A DNA stretch of 64,000 bases from Sphagnum compactum. Taxonomy: Eukaryota > Bryophyta > Sphagnopsida > Sphagnales. A program made the position numbers and the translations under genes. A model generated the notes under the pieces. It saw only the letters and a program-made list of their open reading frames with translations, was not told where the DNA came from and ran no database searches. Shown piece after piece: positions 47,604 through 59,069 of this stretch. Where the stretch lies: NCBI GenBank assembly GCA_965153455.1, contig OZ234493.1, positions 29,254,213 to 29,318,212 on the forward strand, written 5' to 3'. Every line of letters begins with the position of its first letter. Within the stretch, counting starts at the first letter, position 1.

Positions 47604-50451
47604 TCAATTACTAGCAATTGCTGCACCCATAAGTATCTGAAACATAAAACAGCTATGCAAGAGAATGTCCTACTTTCATCATAACAATGTGTCAAATCCT
47701 GAATAATATGGTTACTAAGCTAATTGGCACAAGTGAAAGCTCATGATTCACACTAGTGTTTTTAAGATTACCACCCACCATAAGGCTCTTTGTGTCTGCA
47801 ACATTGCAGATTGAAGAAAATAACACCGAGTTTGTAATACTTGATCCAGTAAATCAATCAACCACATGTTGGTAACTACAAAGACAATTTTGGTGAGAGT
47901 GATACTTGCCTCAAAAAAGTCATGAGAACCCTGTTATACTCTTTAGCTTTTTCAAGTTGAGGTGCATGGCCTGCATGCTTCAGTACAACCACCTCTGCAT
48001 TATCACCTATATACCTGTAAGAAGACAATAGGCAACCAAATTCAAGGCAAAGTATCTTGATTGCATTTCAATTACAGGTCGGTTTGTCTATAATTCAGAT
48101 ATTCCTGTCAGTGAAGAAGCCTAATTCGTGCATGCAAAGTTCATATAGTGGTATTTTATTAGCCCAGTGTGCAGACCAGTCTCAAGCATGCAGATGGCTG
48201 ACATAAAGAAGAGAGAAGGAACTTACTCTTTGAGGTCATATGCTAAACTGACATTGAAAATACCATCACTTTCACCCCATATAATAAGTGTGTCCTGCAA
48301 AAATCATTCCATTCATCATCATTTTCTCTCCATACAACACATGTGCCACACAAAATCATTCTAGAAAGCAAATATCAACAATAGTACTGAGGATTTCTCA
48401 ATACAAATGATTTAAATCAACCTGAAAAGAAATGAGAGATGACTGGGTAATCAGGTTATGGATATTCCAGAACTGACAACACAATCACAACCAATCAGCA
48501 AGCATGAATATAAAGGGAAGCCCTCCAGCCCCAAAGAAAAGAGGCAAAAAGGATCACAAAACAAAATTGAGGAGCAGTTTGAATGACAACAAAGGTCATA
48601 CATGTGTTAAGGGACCTCCAACAGCCATTTGTATGGCATTAACCATCTAGCTGAACATCCTGACTAACTTCATCAGTCCCCAGCAATGGGCGAAGGTTAA
48701 TATCAAGCAAAATCAACATATCGAGCTTCAGTCACAAGACTGGCAGTAACAGGAATCATTCTAAAACAGCAAATGATGTTCCAAGACCCCATTACAAAGC
48801 TTCACAAGAAAAAGTGGATCTGAACTAACTGCATTGCAAACACGTGCCGGTTATAACATAATTCAAATGCACATACTTAAAGATAATGATATAAGGTGCC
48901 AGTTACAAGCATCATAAATAAGGGTTTAAACCTTATATATAACGTCACCAACCTGGGTAACCTTGGGTAAGGGTGGTGCATTAGGCTTCCGGAGCTGTAA
49001 TCCATCAAGAAGCTCCAACTTCTCCTTCCTGTTTTTGTTGAAGACTGTCTGAAATTTGCCCAGATGCACTCTCCATGTCAGCCTCAAAACTTGACAGAGA
49101 TTTCTGAATGCAGCCTGACACAGGAATTCAAAAAATATCAAAAAGAAATGTGAAAAGGGACACTGGTGTCATTCAGAATTAGGGATTTACAGCAAAAGAC
49201 TTACTTCGAGAACATCTTCCCAAATGAAGGAGGGGACAGGAAAGAGTGGCTGTGAATGGATTGCCAATCTCCATGCTCGCCTTAAACCTTCTACAGTACT
49301 GGGCATCAGTACCTCTGCCACATTTTCAGTACCGAACTTGTCAACAATTGCCTGATCAGTGTCAGGTGTCATGTTCACTCCAGAGCTTGACAGGACAAGC
49401 TTGTGCACAGCATGGGGGTACAGGTGGGCAAGTCTATATGCCACAAAGCCACCATAGCTTGTCCCAACCACGCTAAACTTGAATACATTCAGCTGCTGAA
49501 GAAGCTTTAGCACACACTCTGCCTGGCATCATCTACCCACAGAGTTTCATATCAATGCCTAGGTGAAACATAAAACCTAAATACTGCCATATTTCCTCCA
49601 ACAACCAATGAGGTTTGACACTGTAACCAATCTTTACATTCTGCCTGAGAACAACCCAATAACTGAACACTCTTTGGGGTTCAGTCTTGCACACATATAC
49701 ACTAGGACTTTCTGTTGTCTTGTGATTTGTGATAAGCACAATGGTGGTGCAACCCATAGAGTGGAGAAATTTTCCTCACAGACAAAACCACATTTTAGTC
49801 CTGGATTAGCATGACCTAAGAATTTCCACTGGAATATTTTGAACCCTTGCCACTTCCACCCTAAAACCCTAGACCACTACATCTGCTCTCTTATGGTACA
49901 ATCCATTTGCAACCAAGGTCTTACTTTCTCCACAATCCATGGGAATGTGGGAAAAGAAAATTAGGTGAAGAACTGATGATGCTCAATGGATGCATTTTTT
50001 AAACCTTCAAGATTCATTAAAATTTTGGCACTGTGATGTTTCAAATGCTGTAGGAGAAACAAGAGGCAGTGAAGAAGAAGACTGTGAGGCAGCAATCAGT
50101 CACCTGAAAGAATTCGGTTCTGGAAGAGTTGGTAGTGTAGGAGTCTCCACAAAAGAGAAGGTCAGGAATATACAAGTCAAAGCATTTTGAGAATCTGGAG
50201 ATTTGACGGCCCCATGTAAAGGCATCCGCACCAAAAGCATGGAGGAAAACCAATGCCGGTTTTTTGTCGTCGGTATGAGCAAGCTTCAGGCTGCTGCTGC
50301 TGCTGACTGTTACAGTCTGTGGCATCCAGCAGTGCATAGTGGTGCCATTGTCAAGCTCCACTATGCGGCTAAACAGCCCACAGGAGTTGAAGTAGATTTT
50401 CATGCATTGGTTGATCATACGAGCAGGGCTGAAGCTCAACAGGCTACCCAT
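47604..50451 (-). CDS. Alpha/beta-hydrolase fold protein, six exons (predicted 345 aa)
   Basis: Predicted exons (minus strand, 5' to 3') are 50451-50104, 49522-49205, 49114-48953, 48294-48227, 48014-47906 and 47636-47604. All phases agree and give 345 residues, a usual length for plant MhpC-like hydrolases. The oxyanion-hole region is HAFGADAFTWG (71-81). The nucleophile elbow is GTSYGG with Ser138. The acid is Asp286 in WGESDGIF and the base is His315 in KHAGHAPQLE. The catalytic triad is therefore complete, and the enzyme should hydrolyse an ester, epoxide or C-C bond; the substrate cannot be told. No transmembrane segment or clear transit peptide is visible. Exons 2 to 5 meet good GT-AG borders. 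The last donor is uncertain: GT at 47905 gives the short final exon used here, but AG|GCAAGT at 47909, a typical GC donor, would give a longer tail. The start is 266 bp from a possible divergent exon. Confidence 0.85.
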
Positions 50452-50717
50452 TATCCAATAGCCTCAGAAAGTAGCTGTCTTACTAACAAATACTGAGCAC
50501 TCCGAGAGAAGAAAAAGACGAAGAAGAAGAAACCCAAAAGAAGCTCAATACAAGAAAGAAAAACAAAAGAACTGCAAAAACACACCAACCCACGTTCTCT
50601 AAAACCCCGAGTCGTTCATGGGTACAACAATCCTCTCTCACCATCAAAAACAAATTGCAAAAACACATAGAAAAACCATAAAACCGAGTGATTTGCTCTA
50701 GAGAAGAAACAAGTGCG
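50452..50717. promoter_or_regulatory. Probable bidirectional promoter
   Basis: 266 bp separate the minus-strand hydrolase start (50451) from a plus-strand ATG (50718) that opens a transit-peptide-like exon. The part next to the hydrolase is rich in GAAGAAGAA/GAGAAGAAA, which fits a 5' UTR. No TATA box was recognised. The plus-strand partner is not certain, so the bidirectional reading is inference. Confidence 0.4.
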
Positions 50718-50856
50718 ATGGCGCTGCTCTGCTGCTGCTGCGGGGTGCTGTTGCGGCAGCATTCATTGCTCCCGTCGGTAGTTAGGCCTAGGAGACTGAA
50801 GGACACCACTGCGCTGCTGCAGCTGGTGCTGCTGCGGTCTTCACTAAGGACCAGAG
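50718..50856 (+). CDS. Possible first exon of a divergent organelle-targeted protein (partial)
   Basis: ATG at 50718 opens a 46-codon stretch starting MALLCCCCGVLLRQ, with Arg/Leu/Ser-rich sequence and no acidic residues until about residue 25. It ends at a good donor, CCAGAG|GTAAGG (GT at 50857). The composition looks like a plastid or mitochondrial transit peptide. Reading through the donor, the frame stays open to 51173 but resembles no domain I know. I could not find a following exon before the gypsy element at 52.5 kb. It may be a broken gene, a gene with a long intron or a chance frame. Confidence 0.3.
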
Positions 50857-52529
50857 GTAAGGACTCTGACTGTCTCTGTCAATGCTCTTTTTGTTTTGGG
50901 AAATTTGCCCGCGGCGAAGTCGAGGGGTACTTATTTTGGGAACGCCTCGCTCCGAGGAGGCTGGTGGTGGTGCCCTGCGTAAAGCACCAGCAGAAGTGTT
51001 TAGTTTTTACCAGAGTGGGGCAGGATGGTAGTACTAGAATTTGCACCAAAACCCTTCTGGGTATCAATTCGGGTATCAAAGTTGATAACCATCATTATTA
51101 TGAACAAAATTCAAAATACCCAGTTTTGATCTATTGTGATGAAAAACTAGTGGATGATACTCTGTATGGATGATGCAGTACTTATCATCATCTGCTGAAA
51201 GTAGAATACGACAAGGCTTTTGGTAGTTGATGGTGATTGGAAGAGGGATATGGGTTGTTGTTTTTGTTTTTGCTCTTTGTTTGTTTTCTTGCGGGTTGTG
51301 AGTGCAATGAGTTTTTATCATTGACAACACTCACTATGTTTGTGGTTCTTCTTTGGGTGAGCTTTCTGTGGTGTACTTCTGTTGTGCAATGGTTTTGGTT
51401 GGACGTCAATCAAGGAGGGAGGTGGTGTGGAGGATAAGTATCAAGAACTTTTCAGATGGAAGCAATTAAGTATTTTCTGAGTTTTTTTAAGTAGAGAAGT
51501 GTGAAAGTTTTTAGGAAGTTGATTATGATGAAAGGGATGAATGCCTTGCTATGAAAATTGCATTCTTCTTGGGGAGGTTATGCAAATTCCATTGCACCAT
51601 ATGCCTCTTTTGGAGAGATGTAGTTTAGAAGCAAAACTAAGGGTCAATGGTCAGAGATATAATGAAGTGCCTTAAGATTTCGGGAGTGACCACTTTAGCA
51701 AACCAATTGTCGTGTATGGGGATTGTGTTGTGGGGTGATTTTGACAAGTGGTGTTTAGGAAGAGAGTACCCATTTTGTTGGGACCTCCAAATGGATGTCT
51801 TGTCCCTATAATCAGGGTGTTATTGGGCGTCCAGTTGGGGGAGCAATTCGTTGTGTTTGTCAAACTTCTTGAAGTGGATCTTGTGAATATTAAATTTCTC
51901 ATTCTTGGGTTTGGGGAGTCATCATCATTGTGAGATTATTCAATGTTATGATGTATTTGGATTTATGCAACCAATAGAGTGTGGGACTCATGGTATTGAT
52001 GTTTGTAAGGATTGAGATTTGTTAGGAGGTAAATTCAACTCATGAAAGTGAAATTGGAACGATATGATCCCTAGAGACCCATAGAGAGGGCTGCATAGTT
52101 GGTTAGTATATGTTTATAGGGGAACTTGAGATCCCCTATCTTTTGGTATGAAAGCTATTTTTATTCTATTTGGCAATTTTATGTGTAAAAACAATGGAAA
52201 ATTGTTGTGAACAACATGAATAATAGAATTAATGCATTGAAATTTGATCAAAACCACTTTGAAGACCATCCACCACCAGGTACTTTGGTGATGCATGTAA
52301 CTGGATTTGCTACAATTGAAATTATAAGGTTTGATCCTATAAGGCCAAACCTAGGAATGTTGTTATTGGTGTAACATTGTTAGGGTTTTACATTCGAGCA
52401 ATAATGTGGTTGAAAACCTCGTGTGATGACTAAAATTGGATCTTCATCAACACAAGGAGTGCCAAATTTTTCTACATCTTTGGATGGCCTTATACTTTGA
52501 AATGAAAAACAGCGCATGTTTCATGAAAA
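50857..52529. other. No confident gene between the divergent exon and the gypsy element
   Basis: Open frames at 51237-51437 and 51672-51933 (both strands) show no domain. The missing 5' LTR and leader of the gypsy element may have lain in the last part, but I found no match to sequence after its 3' end. Confidence 0.4.
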
Positions 52530-53259
52530 CCCTAATGTTGTGCTTAGATTAGGTGATTTATGGTTACCAGTTGACCAATCATTATTGGGAGAGTTTGTGA
52601 AGTTTTTCAAGCCATAGTATATTAATAGAATCAAGGAAGGGGATAAGGTGATTAGAGTGGAATTGGTTAGTTGTTCCACTTATGTACTAAGTTGGAAACT
52701 CTGCATAAATGGAAAAGGAGATTTGGTATGGGCTTATGCAAGGTGTGATAATATATGTTTCAACAACAAGATTTAAAAGGTAATAGACTGCATAGAGTGA
52801 CCTCTATAAAATTTTAAAGTTTAGAGAGCAACATTATTTTGTCTATGGGAAGGAAATCCCAATCCAAAGTAGAAGCAAACAAACTTCTAGAATCATATCC
52901 TTTTGTTTTTCTTCATTTAGAAATCAAAAAGGCTCTTCCATATGCTGGGGACATTTGGGTTCTAGCATTGCCTATGGATTAGAATAGATATGTCAAAATC
53001 TTTATACCTAGGATGGAACAATATTGGTTTAAACCTAGAGATAGGTTAGTGAAAATTAAGCATGTTGGGGTTATGTCTAGGTTATTGAATTGGATGTTTG
53101 AAATTGACCAAGTCGGATTACACAAGTGAATAGCAAAGAGTGAAGACCATGTTGACTTTTATGACTATTCCTAGTTGATTATTTTTGTCATCACTTGTAG
53201 TTGTTTCGGAGATTAAGTAGTGAATGCATGATAGTATTTTAAAGGAATGGACAAGCTAT

Positions 53260-54510
53260 TATTCTAGAGGAGGAATTTGAAGATGTCTTGGACTGGACCA
53301 AGAAATTAGAAATGGCATCGGAAGTACAAGGGTATGATGAGCTTAAATTTTCAAAATTGTCAGGCTAAACTTGTAGGGCAAGGCTAAGGACTGGTACAAG
53401 AAGTTTGAACCCACACCTATTAATTGAAATGAAATGAAAGTTGGGATGCAACAAAAATTTGGAGATGTTGACTTAGATGAATTGAAGATGAAGATGGATG
53501 TTGTTAAACAAAAACTTTGTCAAAGGGTTCAAATGTACTTTGATCGTTTGGATAAGTTGTTTAGGAAAGGGAAGGTTAGGATGTTGAACAAAGGTGTAGG
53601 TTGCTTGCACATCTATGTCCTGAAATTAAGAAGTTTTATATGGTTAAAAGTTATACTAATGTGGAAAAAATGTTGATAGCTACCAAGGATGTAAAAAGAA
53701 TATTGGGTGAGTTGGCAGTGACACCCTTTGAGCCTTTCAAGGAAGAATAGGAAGAAGGTATGCATAATGACTGCACTAGAGAAACAAGTAAATTTTTTTG
53801 AATGAATCATTCATCAATTTCTTCAACTTAGGTTCTTCATCTAGTGTTAAAATGAATCCACATATAACTGAAGGTTCTATAATGTGTTAGATTTGTAGAT
53901 CCAATGATCACATTGCCACAACTTGCTTGCTCATAGGAAACCTAAAACAAAAATGTGCTAAATGTGGTCATCCACATAAAATGAAACTTTGTGGAATGAA
54001 AAGGGGATATTGTTATGGTATGGGGCACACTTAAGACAAATGTTGGAAGCATGGAAAAGATGGTAAGGCACCATTTGCTACCAACAACTATTTAGAAGTT
54101 TTGATGGATGATAAAAAAACCACGTTGGAGAAGTTGAATAGATTGTGTGGTGCAAAGCATAATGTTTTCACTGGAGCCAAAATACCTAGGAGGCACGTAC
54201 TTATATAAATAGTTAATGGAAAAATGGTTAATGATTGTGAGGCTGGACATGTGGATCTAGGTAGAAGCTCCACAACAAGGTCCAAGATACTTATGCATTT
54301 CATAAAAAGGAAGATTTCGTTATCTCCCATGGAAACCATTTTGGTTATACCAGGAGAATTTGAATATTTAAAAAGCCTTGTTAAATTGGCAAATAATAAG
54401 CATGATGAAAGACTAATGTTAATCAACTTAACTAGAATGGAAGGACCAACCACAGTACATAGGATTAATGTCCAAGGAAAGATTTTTGGGTGTTGGGAAA
54501 TGAGTTGGTG
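53260..54510 (+). pseudogene. Gag-like remnant with Cys-rich knuckles
   Basis: 53276-53760 holds patches such as DWTKKLEMASEVQGYDELKF, MQQKFGDVDLDELKMKMDVV and RVQMYFDRLDKLFRKGKVR, typical of a helical gypsy Gag. 53890-54050 carries clustered cysteines (ICRSNDH, KCAKCGHPHK, LCGMKRGYCYGMGHT, KCWK), which look like nucleic-acid-binding zinc knuckles. The frame continues through NRLCGAKHNVFTGAKIPRR to 54510 with a long conserved-looking segment (ARSKILMHF-like, PMETILVIPGEFEYL) and then ends. The protease region expected next is missing, consistent with an internal deletion. Confidence 0.65.
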
Positions 54511-54639
54511 ATGTGGGGGCACTAGGACATTTTAGCACCTTCCCATATTTTGCGTAACAATCACAAGCAATGCCCTCAACTTCAAGGACTAAGGATAATT
54601 CATTACTTCAACCCAAGGTATAGGTGACCACATAAACAT

Positions 54640-55980
54640 GGGAATCAAAGTCTATGGTTGTAAGAGGTGAGGTGCAAGAAGTATGGCAATTATTACAAAC
54701 TTATACTAAATGTTTTGCCTTCAATTTGAAAGATCTAGGCCAATTGAAAGGACAAGAGGTTTGAATTATATTAGAGGTTAATAATCCAATTTGTAAGTGA
54801 ACTTATAGATTTAGTGAGATGGAAAAGGCCTTGGTTCCGGCTTGAACAACAGAGTTGTTGGATATTAGTTTTGAAGAATTATCTAAAGGTGAATATGCCT
54901 CAACAACAGTGATGTTAACCAAGAAAGATATATTTGGCAATTGGACATAACATCACATGTGTTAAAATTATCGTTTGGTGAATAAACAAACCCATTCAGA
55001 CAAATATTCCATGCCCCTATTGGAGGATATTTTTATGCCCTTGGATAATCGAAGGCTTTTAATAACTTGGACTAAAACTTATGATATGGTTAATCAATTA
55101 CCATTGAGGGAAAGTGACAAAGTCAAAATGGCATTCTAGGGAATTGATCTTCATGGAACAGATTATTTATACCAATGAAGGTTTTTACATTTGGTTTGAA
55201 TAATGTTTCTACATAATTTCAAAGGGTGATGGATTGGGTGGTGGCAAGTTTCATCTTTGTTAATGTTAGATTGATGACATCATTATTTTCAACTCAACAT
55301 CAAGGGATCACAAACATCACATGTAGGAGGTGTTTGGAAGACTTAGAGATCATAACCTTAAGCTTCACCTAGGTAAATGTTAATTATTTTATACTTAGGT
55401 GGAGTACCTGGGTCATATGGTGTATCCAAGTCGATTGGGAGTTCAAAAGGCCAAGGTTGAGTGGTTTTCACAAGTTCCCCAACTAACATATGTTTGTCAA
55501 TTATTCCCTTTCTTGGGCTTGTGTAATTATTATTAAAGATTTGTCAAAGGATTTAATAATATTGTTAAACCTTTGACCTAGTTGACACAAATTGACCAAG
55601 AGTTCATTTAGGCTAAGAACCAAGAACAAATCTTTTAGGAATTGAAGGTTCGGCTTTCATTAACTCCCATTTCATCCAAGAACAACCATTCCAATTACAC
55701 ATTAATTGAAACATTTTAAGGTTGGGAGTTGTTCTTACCCAATTTGATGATGATGATCGAAAGCTTGTGGTGGCATATGTTAGTTGGTCCAACAACAAAA
55801 CGAAGACCAAGTATAGTTCATATGAAGGGGAGTGCCTTGCAATTGTTTGGGTAATTCATCATTCCAATGTGACATGTATGGTAGTTCATTCATTTTGGTT
55901 ATTGATCACTAACCTTTCAAGTTTTTTATGGAATTAGATTGATTCACAAGAAAGTTAACCATATGGACATTTATCTTATA
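54640..55980 (+). pseudogene. Reverse transcriptase and RNase H remnants
   Basis: Reverse-transcriptase landmarks are YRLVNKQTHSDKYSMPLLED (about 54968-55030), MAFWGIDLHGTDYLY (about 55128-55175) and IDDIIIFNSTSRDHKHHM (about 55265-55320). In the last, the Tyr expected before IDD is a TAG stop. It is followed by FGRLRDHNLKLHLGKC and VEYLGHMVYPS. RNase H landmarks are GVVLTQFDDDDRKLVVAYVS and YSSYEGECLAIVWVIHH (about 55722-55870). There are many stops and at least three frame changes. Confidence 0.8.
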
Positions 55981-56399
55981 GGAGTATGATTTTGATATTG
56001 TTCATAGGGCTAGTAGGGTTAGTCGAGATGCCGACGGGTTGAATCAAAATCCGAGTTCCAATGAGGAGGATACCACAAGGGCTAAGTGGCATGGTGATAT
56101 GGATTTAAAAACAATACGATGATGGCATGCCTCTACATACCTTTATACCTTGCTAAGATGTTTTAGGGATGTACCTCAATTATGATCGAGTAGTGGGGAT
56201 TCCCAAAAGGAAGGTATTGAGTTGGAAGGCAATGGTGCACTAGATATACATGATGATTCATTTGTTATTGCATATTTGCAAACATGTGAAGTTCCAGTTG
56301 CATACACACCCAAGGAACGAAACCAGGTTGTACATAAGGCCAACTAGTTCACATGGGAAGGCAATTCATTCTTACGAGTGTGGATAGATGGATGAATAT

Positions 56400-57180
56400 A
56401 AGTAGTACCTTGCCCAGAACAATGTGAGGGCCTTGTCCAACATGTTCATAAGGAGTTGGGCCATTTTGGGGTCCGATAGACTTATAATTTGTTCCAAACA
56501 TAATATTGGTGGCAAGTGATGCAACTACAGGTTTAATCATTTGTTTTTCGAGACTAAATTCATGCATCATTCAATGCACTTACACTTCATTTACAACCTT
56601 TACTAATTATGGGGTTGGGATATCAATGGAATCTAAATTTTGCAAGCCCATTAAATTTGACACTTCGACATAACCAATATGTTTTGGTTATTATCGAACA
56701 TCTCTCCAAATGGTTGGAATTAGTGCCATTGTTTGATCACAACAATGAAGGAGCTACCTATGCATTTTTGGACAAAATGTTCAATAAATTTGGTGTTCTA
56801 GCCAAGGTTCTTACCAACCAAAGTAACCAACAATTGTGTGAAAATACATTGATAGATCATTGGACTATGTACTCACAAGATCACCTTAAAACTTACAAGT
56901 TAACCAAGCCAATGGTCTAGATGGTGAAACGAAGATTGCATAAGTATGGCCGTTAAAAAAGTCATATTAGAGATTGGGACCTATAATTACCATGGTTGGC
57001 CATGGGCACATAGGTTTAGTTGGCAAGCCTCCCTTACATCATTTTCACCATATTTTATATTGTTTGGTTGTGACCTTGAACTACCAACCTCTAATTCAAC
57101 ATGATGTTATGGCGGTGGTGAGTTCGAATGATCTTACAGTGTGGCTTCAAGCATGTGAATAGATAATATATTTATTTAAA
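56400..57180 (+). pseudogene. Integrase remnant with lost catalytic residues
   Basis: The zinc-binding N-terminal part is visible as HVHKELGHFGVR (about 56440-56480). The core reads GLGYQWNLNFASPL (56612-56660) and VLVIIEHLSKWLELVPLFDH (about 56683-56745), then FLDKMFNKFGVLAKVLTNQS. In gypsy integrases the first and the LT-Q motifs each hold a catalytic Asp; both are Asn here. Further on, GPIITMVGHGHIGLVGKPPL and DVMAVVSSNDLTVWLQACE cover the C-terminal part of the core. A G-to-A change explains each Asp-to-Asn change. Confidence 0.75.
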
Positions 57181-57289
57181 CATGTGATGCCTATGGCTAT
57201 GAAAAATTTAGCAATTGTTTAACACTAAAATATTTTTCGATATGCCACAGTTCATGGAGGTGAATATTAACCTCAAATTTTTTAGGTTT

Positions 57290-57690
57290 GGGCCTAGGGA
57301 GATTTTGTGTATTTGCAATAGACATTATTGACTACTTTGGATGTGATTACAAGACATGTTATTCTATGTGTGTGGAAGGTCCTACCTTCCAGAGTTTTGT
57401 TGTTAGAAGGTTAAGATGGTCAGACATGGAAGGATCACGTGTGTAATGTGTGTTATGTTAGTTTCCTCATGTGGATGGTTATATTGACCTTTTTTTGGTT
57501 GTTATTTCTAGCAAATTTTGTTGTATGTTGTGTGGGCAAGCCATAAAGGGCTACCACCATGTTGATTTGTGATGGGTGTCCATGAGGTTGGTACATGGGG
57601 TGTTTGACACCACCATTGGAAGAAGTACCAGCCAACAAATGGTTTTGTCCTCAATGCACCAAACAAACCGAGGTTTTTATTTTTGTAGGT
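57290..57690 (+). pseudogene. PHD-finger module after the integrase
   Basis: The segment starts with GDFVYLQ*TLLTTLDVITRH, a typical end of a gypsy integrase (GDFVxLxQ). After LLLEG*DGQTWKDHVCN come clustered Cys residues: VVCCVGK, MLICDGCP*GWYMGCLTPPL and EEVPANKWFCPQCTK. The second part matches a PHD finger: CDxC, W-(H/Y)-x-x-CL-x-PPL and W-x-C-x-x-C. The His of the cross-brace is Tyr and the first Cys pair is disturbed, so the zinc fold is probably lost. In the live ancestor such a module could have guided integration to modified histones, as chromodomains do in chromoviruses; this function is inference. Confidence 0.75.
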
Positions 57691-57915
57691 AGATGGTAGG
57701 AAATTCCTTAAGTTTTTTCCAATGGGACAGACAATTGATTGAGGATTTGGGGGATTGTAGCTAGGTGACTAACAATGGCGATCCCATTTGCACTTGACCT
57801 ACCAGTGGTCTTCTCACCTTAAAACCAGTGTGTTTCCTTTGAGAAATAGTTTGTAGGGCTTTTCATGTTGTTATTTGGCTTCAGGGGACTTTATCCCTAA
57901 ATAGGGGGGCGGTTT

Positions 57916-58000
57916 GAATGGATGTATTAGGCTTATGAGGTGTTATGTTATTTTGTTTATGGATGTTGATAATGATGGTTATGTTATAGGTGCCAACATT
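57916..58000 (+). repeat. 85-bp segment repeated at 61145-61224 (copy 1; possible 3' LTR start)
   Basis: GAATGGATGTATTAGG, TTATGAGGTGTTATGTTA, TTTTGTTTATGGATGTTGA, AATGATGGTTA and AGGTGCCAACATT recur in the same order at 61145. The copies differ at a few bases and by a 5-base indel. This copy ends exactly where the CACTA element was inserted. It lies directly after the presumed polypurine tract of the gypsy element, so it may be LTR sequence. Confidence 0.6.
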
Positions 58001-58449
58001 CACTAGTAGAAATCCTATCATTTGTAACTATCATATGCAATTGATTTTCAATTACATGCAACACATGCAACTATTACACCCCATAGTTGCATAAGATAAG
58101 TTGCACATGACATGAAATTGCACACAACACATAATTGCATGCAATAATATGTATGTGGAAAATATATATAGTATGGATTTGCACTTCATCCATTTGTATA
58201 CTCTACGAAGGTTACACATGCAACTAAGGTGCAACTACCATGGTGATCATTTGAATTTTCAATGACCAATTATATGGTGACACATGGCATTTGATCCATA
58301 TTTCAATATTGAATATATTTATACATTAATAATATATAAGCCATTCAATAAACTATGAATCGAATTTTGACAAGTGTCCATATTGAAGCCAATTATATGG
58401 TGACACATGGCAATTAAAAAACCCAATGATGATTTACAAATTTATTATT

Positions 58450-58505
58450 AAGTAGGTAGGTAGGTAGGGTTAAATAAGTAGGAAGGTAAGCCTAGGTAGG
58501 TTATA
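58450..58505. repeat. (GTAG)n-like short repeat inside the CACTA element
   Basis: AAGTAGGTAGGTAGGTAGGG is followed by further AGGTA/AGGAAGG variants. Confidence 0.85.
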
Positions 58506-59069
58506 AATAATCATATTTTATGTTTGGGTCAAACTTCTTTCATTGGATCATCTCAAAAGGCCCTTGGTACTTGGTTTGTGAATAAGACCAATGCACCTAC
58601 TTATATAGTGCACACACCTGGAATTAAAACAAAATAGATAAAAAAGTTCAGTTGCAAACCCAATTAACCTAGTTGCATGGTACATGCAATTACTACATTA
58701 CACCTATGCAATGTTAACTTAATTTACAAACTACCTACATTATTTATATTATAAGCAATAATAATAATATTAATAACTAATGATATTAATAAAAGTAATA
58801 GTTAATAAAATTTTCTTTTCATATTATTTTAAAAATTATTAATAAATTATAATATTGTTATCTAGCTTAAACTGATAGCTAATTTAGACTAAAATACTTT
58901 TAGGCTAATTAACAAATGTAGCCTACTAACCATAACTAGCAAAATTAATTAACAAATAATAATATTAATCATTAACTATTATTTTTATAAAAATTATAAA
59001 TAATTTTTTTTGGGTAGTTATAATTACCTATAATGATTTACAATGAATGTTATTACAACATTGTCAATT

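Larger units (their letters stand above)
52530..57910 (+). mobile_element. Decayed Ty3/gypsy LTR retrotransposon with C-terminal PHD finger
   Basis: Remnants in the order Gag with Cys-rich knuckles, (lost protease), reverse transcriptase, RNase H, integrase and PHD finger define the Metaviridae (gypsy) order of domains. Stops and frameshifts occur every few tens of codons. Both catalytic aspartates visible in the integrase core are replaced by Asn, and the reverse-transcriptase YxDD motif has a stop in place of Tyr, so the element cannot move. No 5' LTR was found. A purine run (AGGGGGGCGG, 57903-57912) may be the polypurine tract, in which case the 3' LTR would begin near 57915 and be interrupted by the CACTA element at 58001. 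The decayed stretch 52530-53170 has protein-like patches I do not recognise. Confidence 0.85.

Noticed and set aside
49246-49476. Plus-strand frame opposite exon 2 of the hydrolase
   Set aside because: It is a shadow of the minus-strand coding exon, which carries the GTSYGG motif.
58052-58234. Cys-rich 60-codon frame inside the CACTA element
   Set aside because: It is built from TGCA-rich subterminal repeats and is not a plausible transposase.
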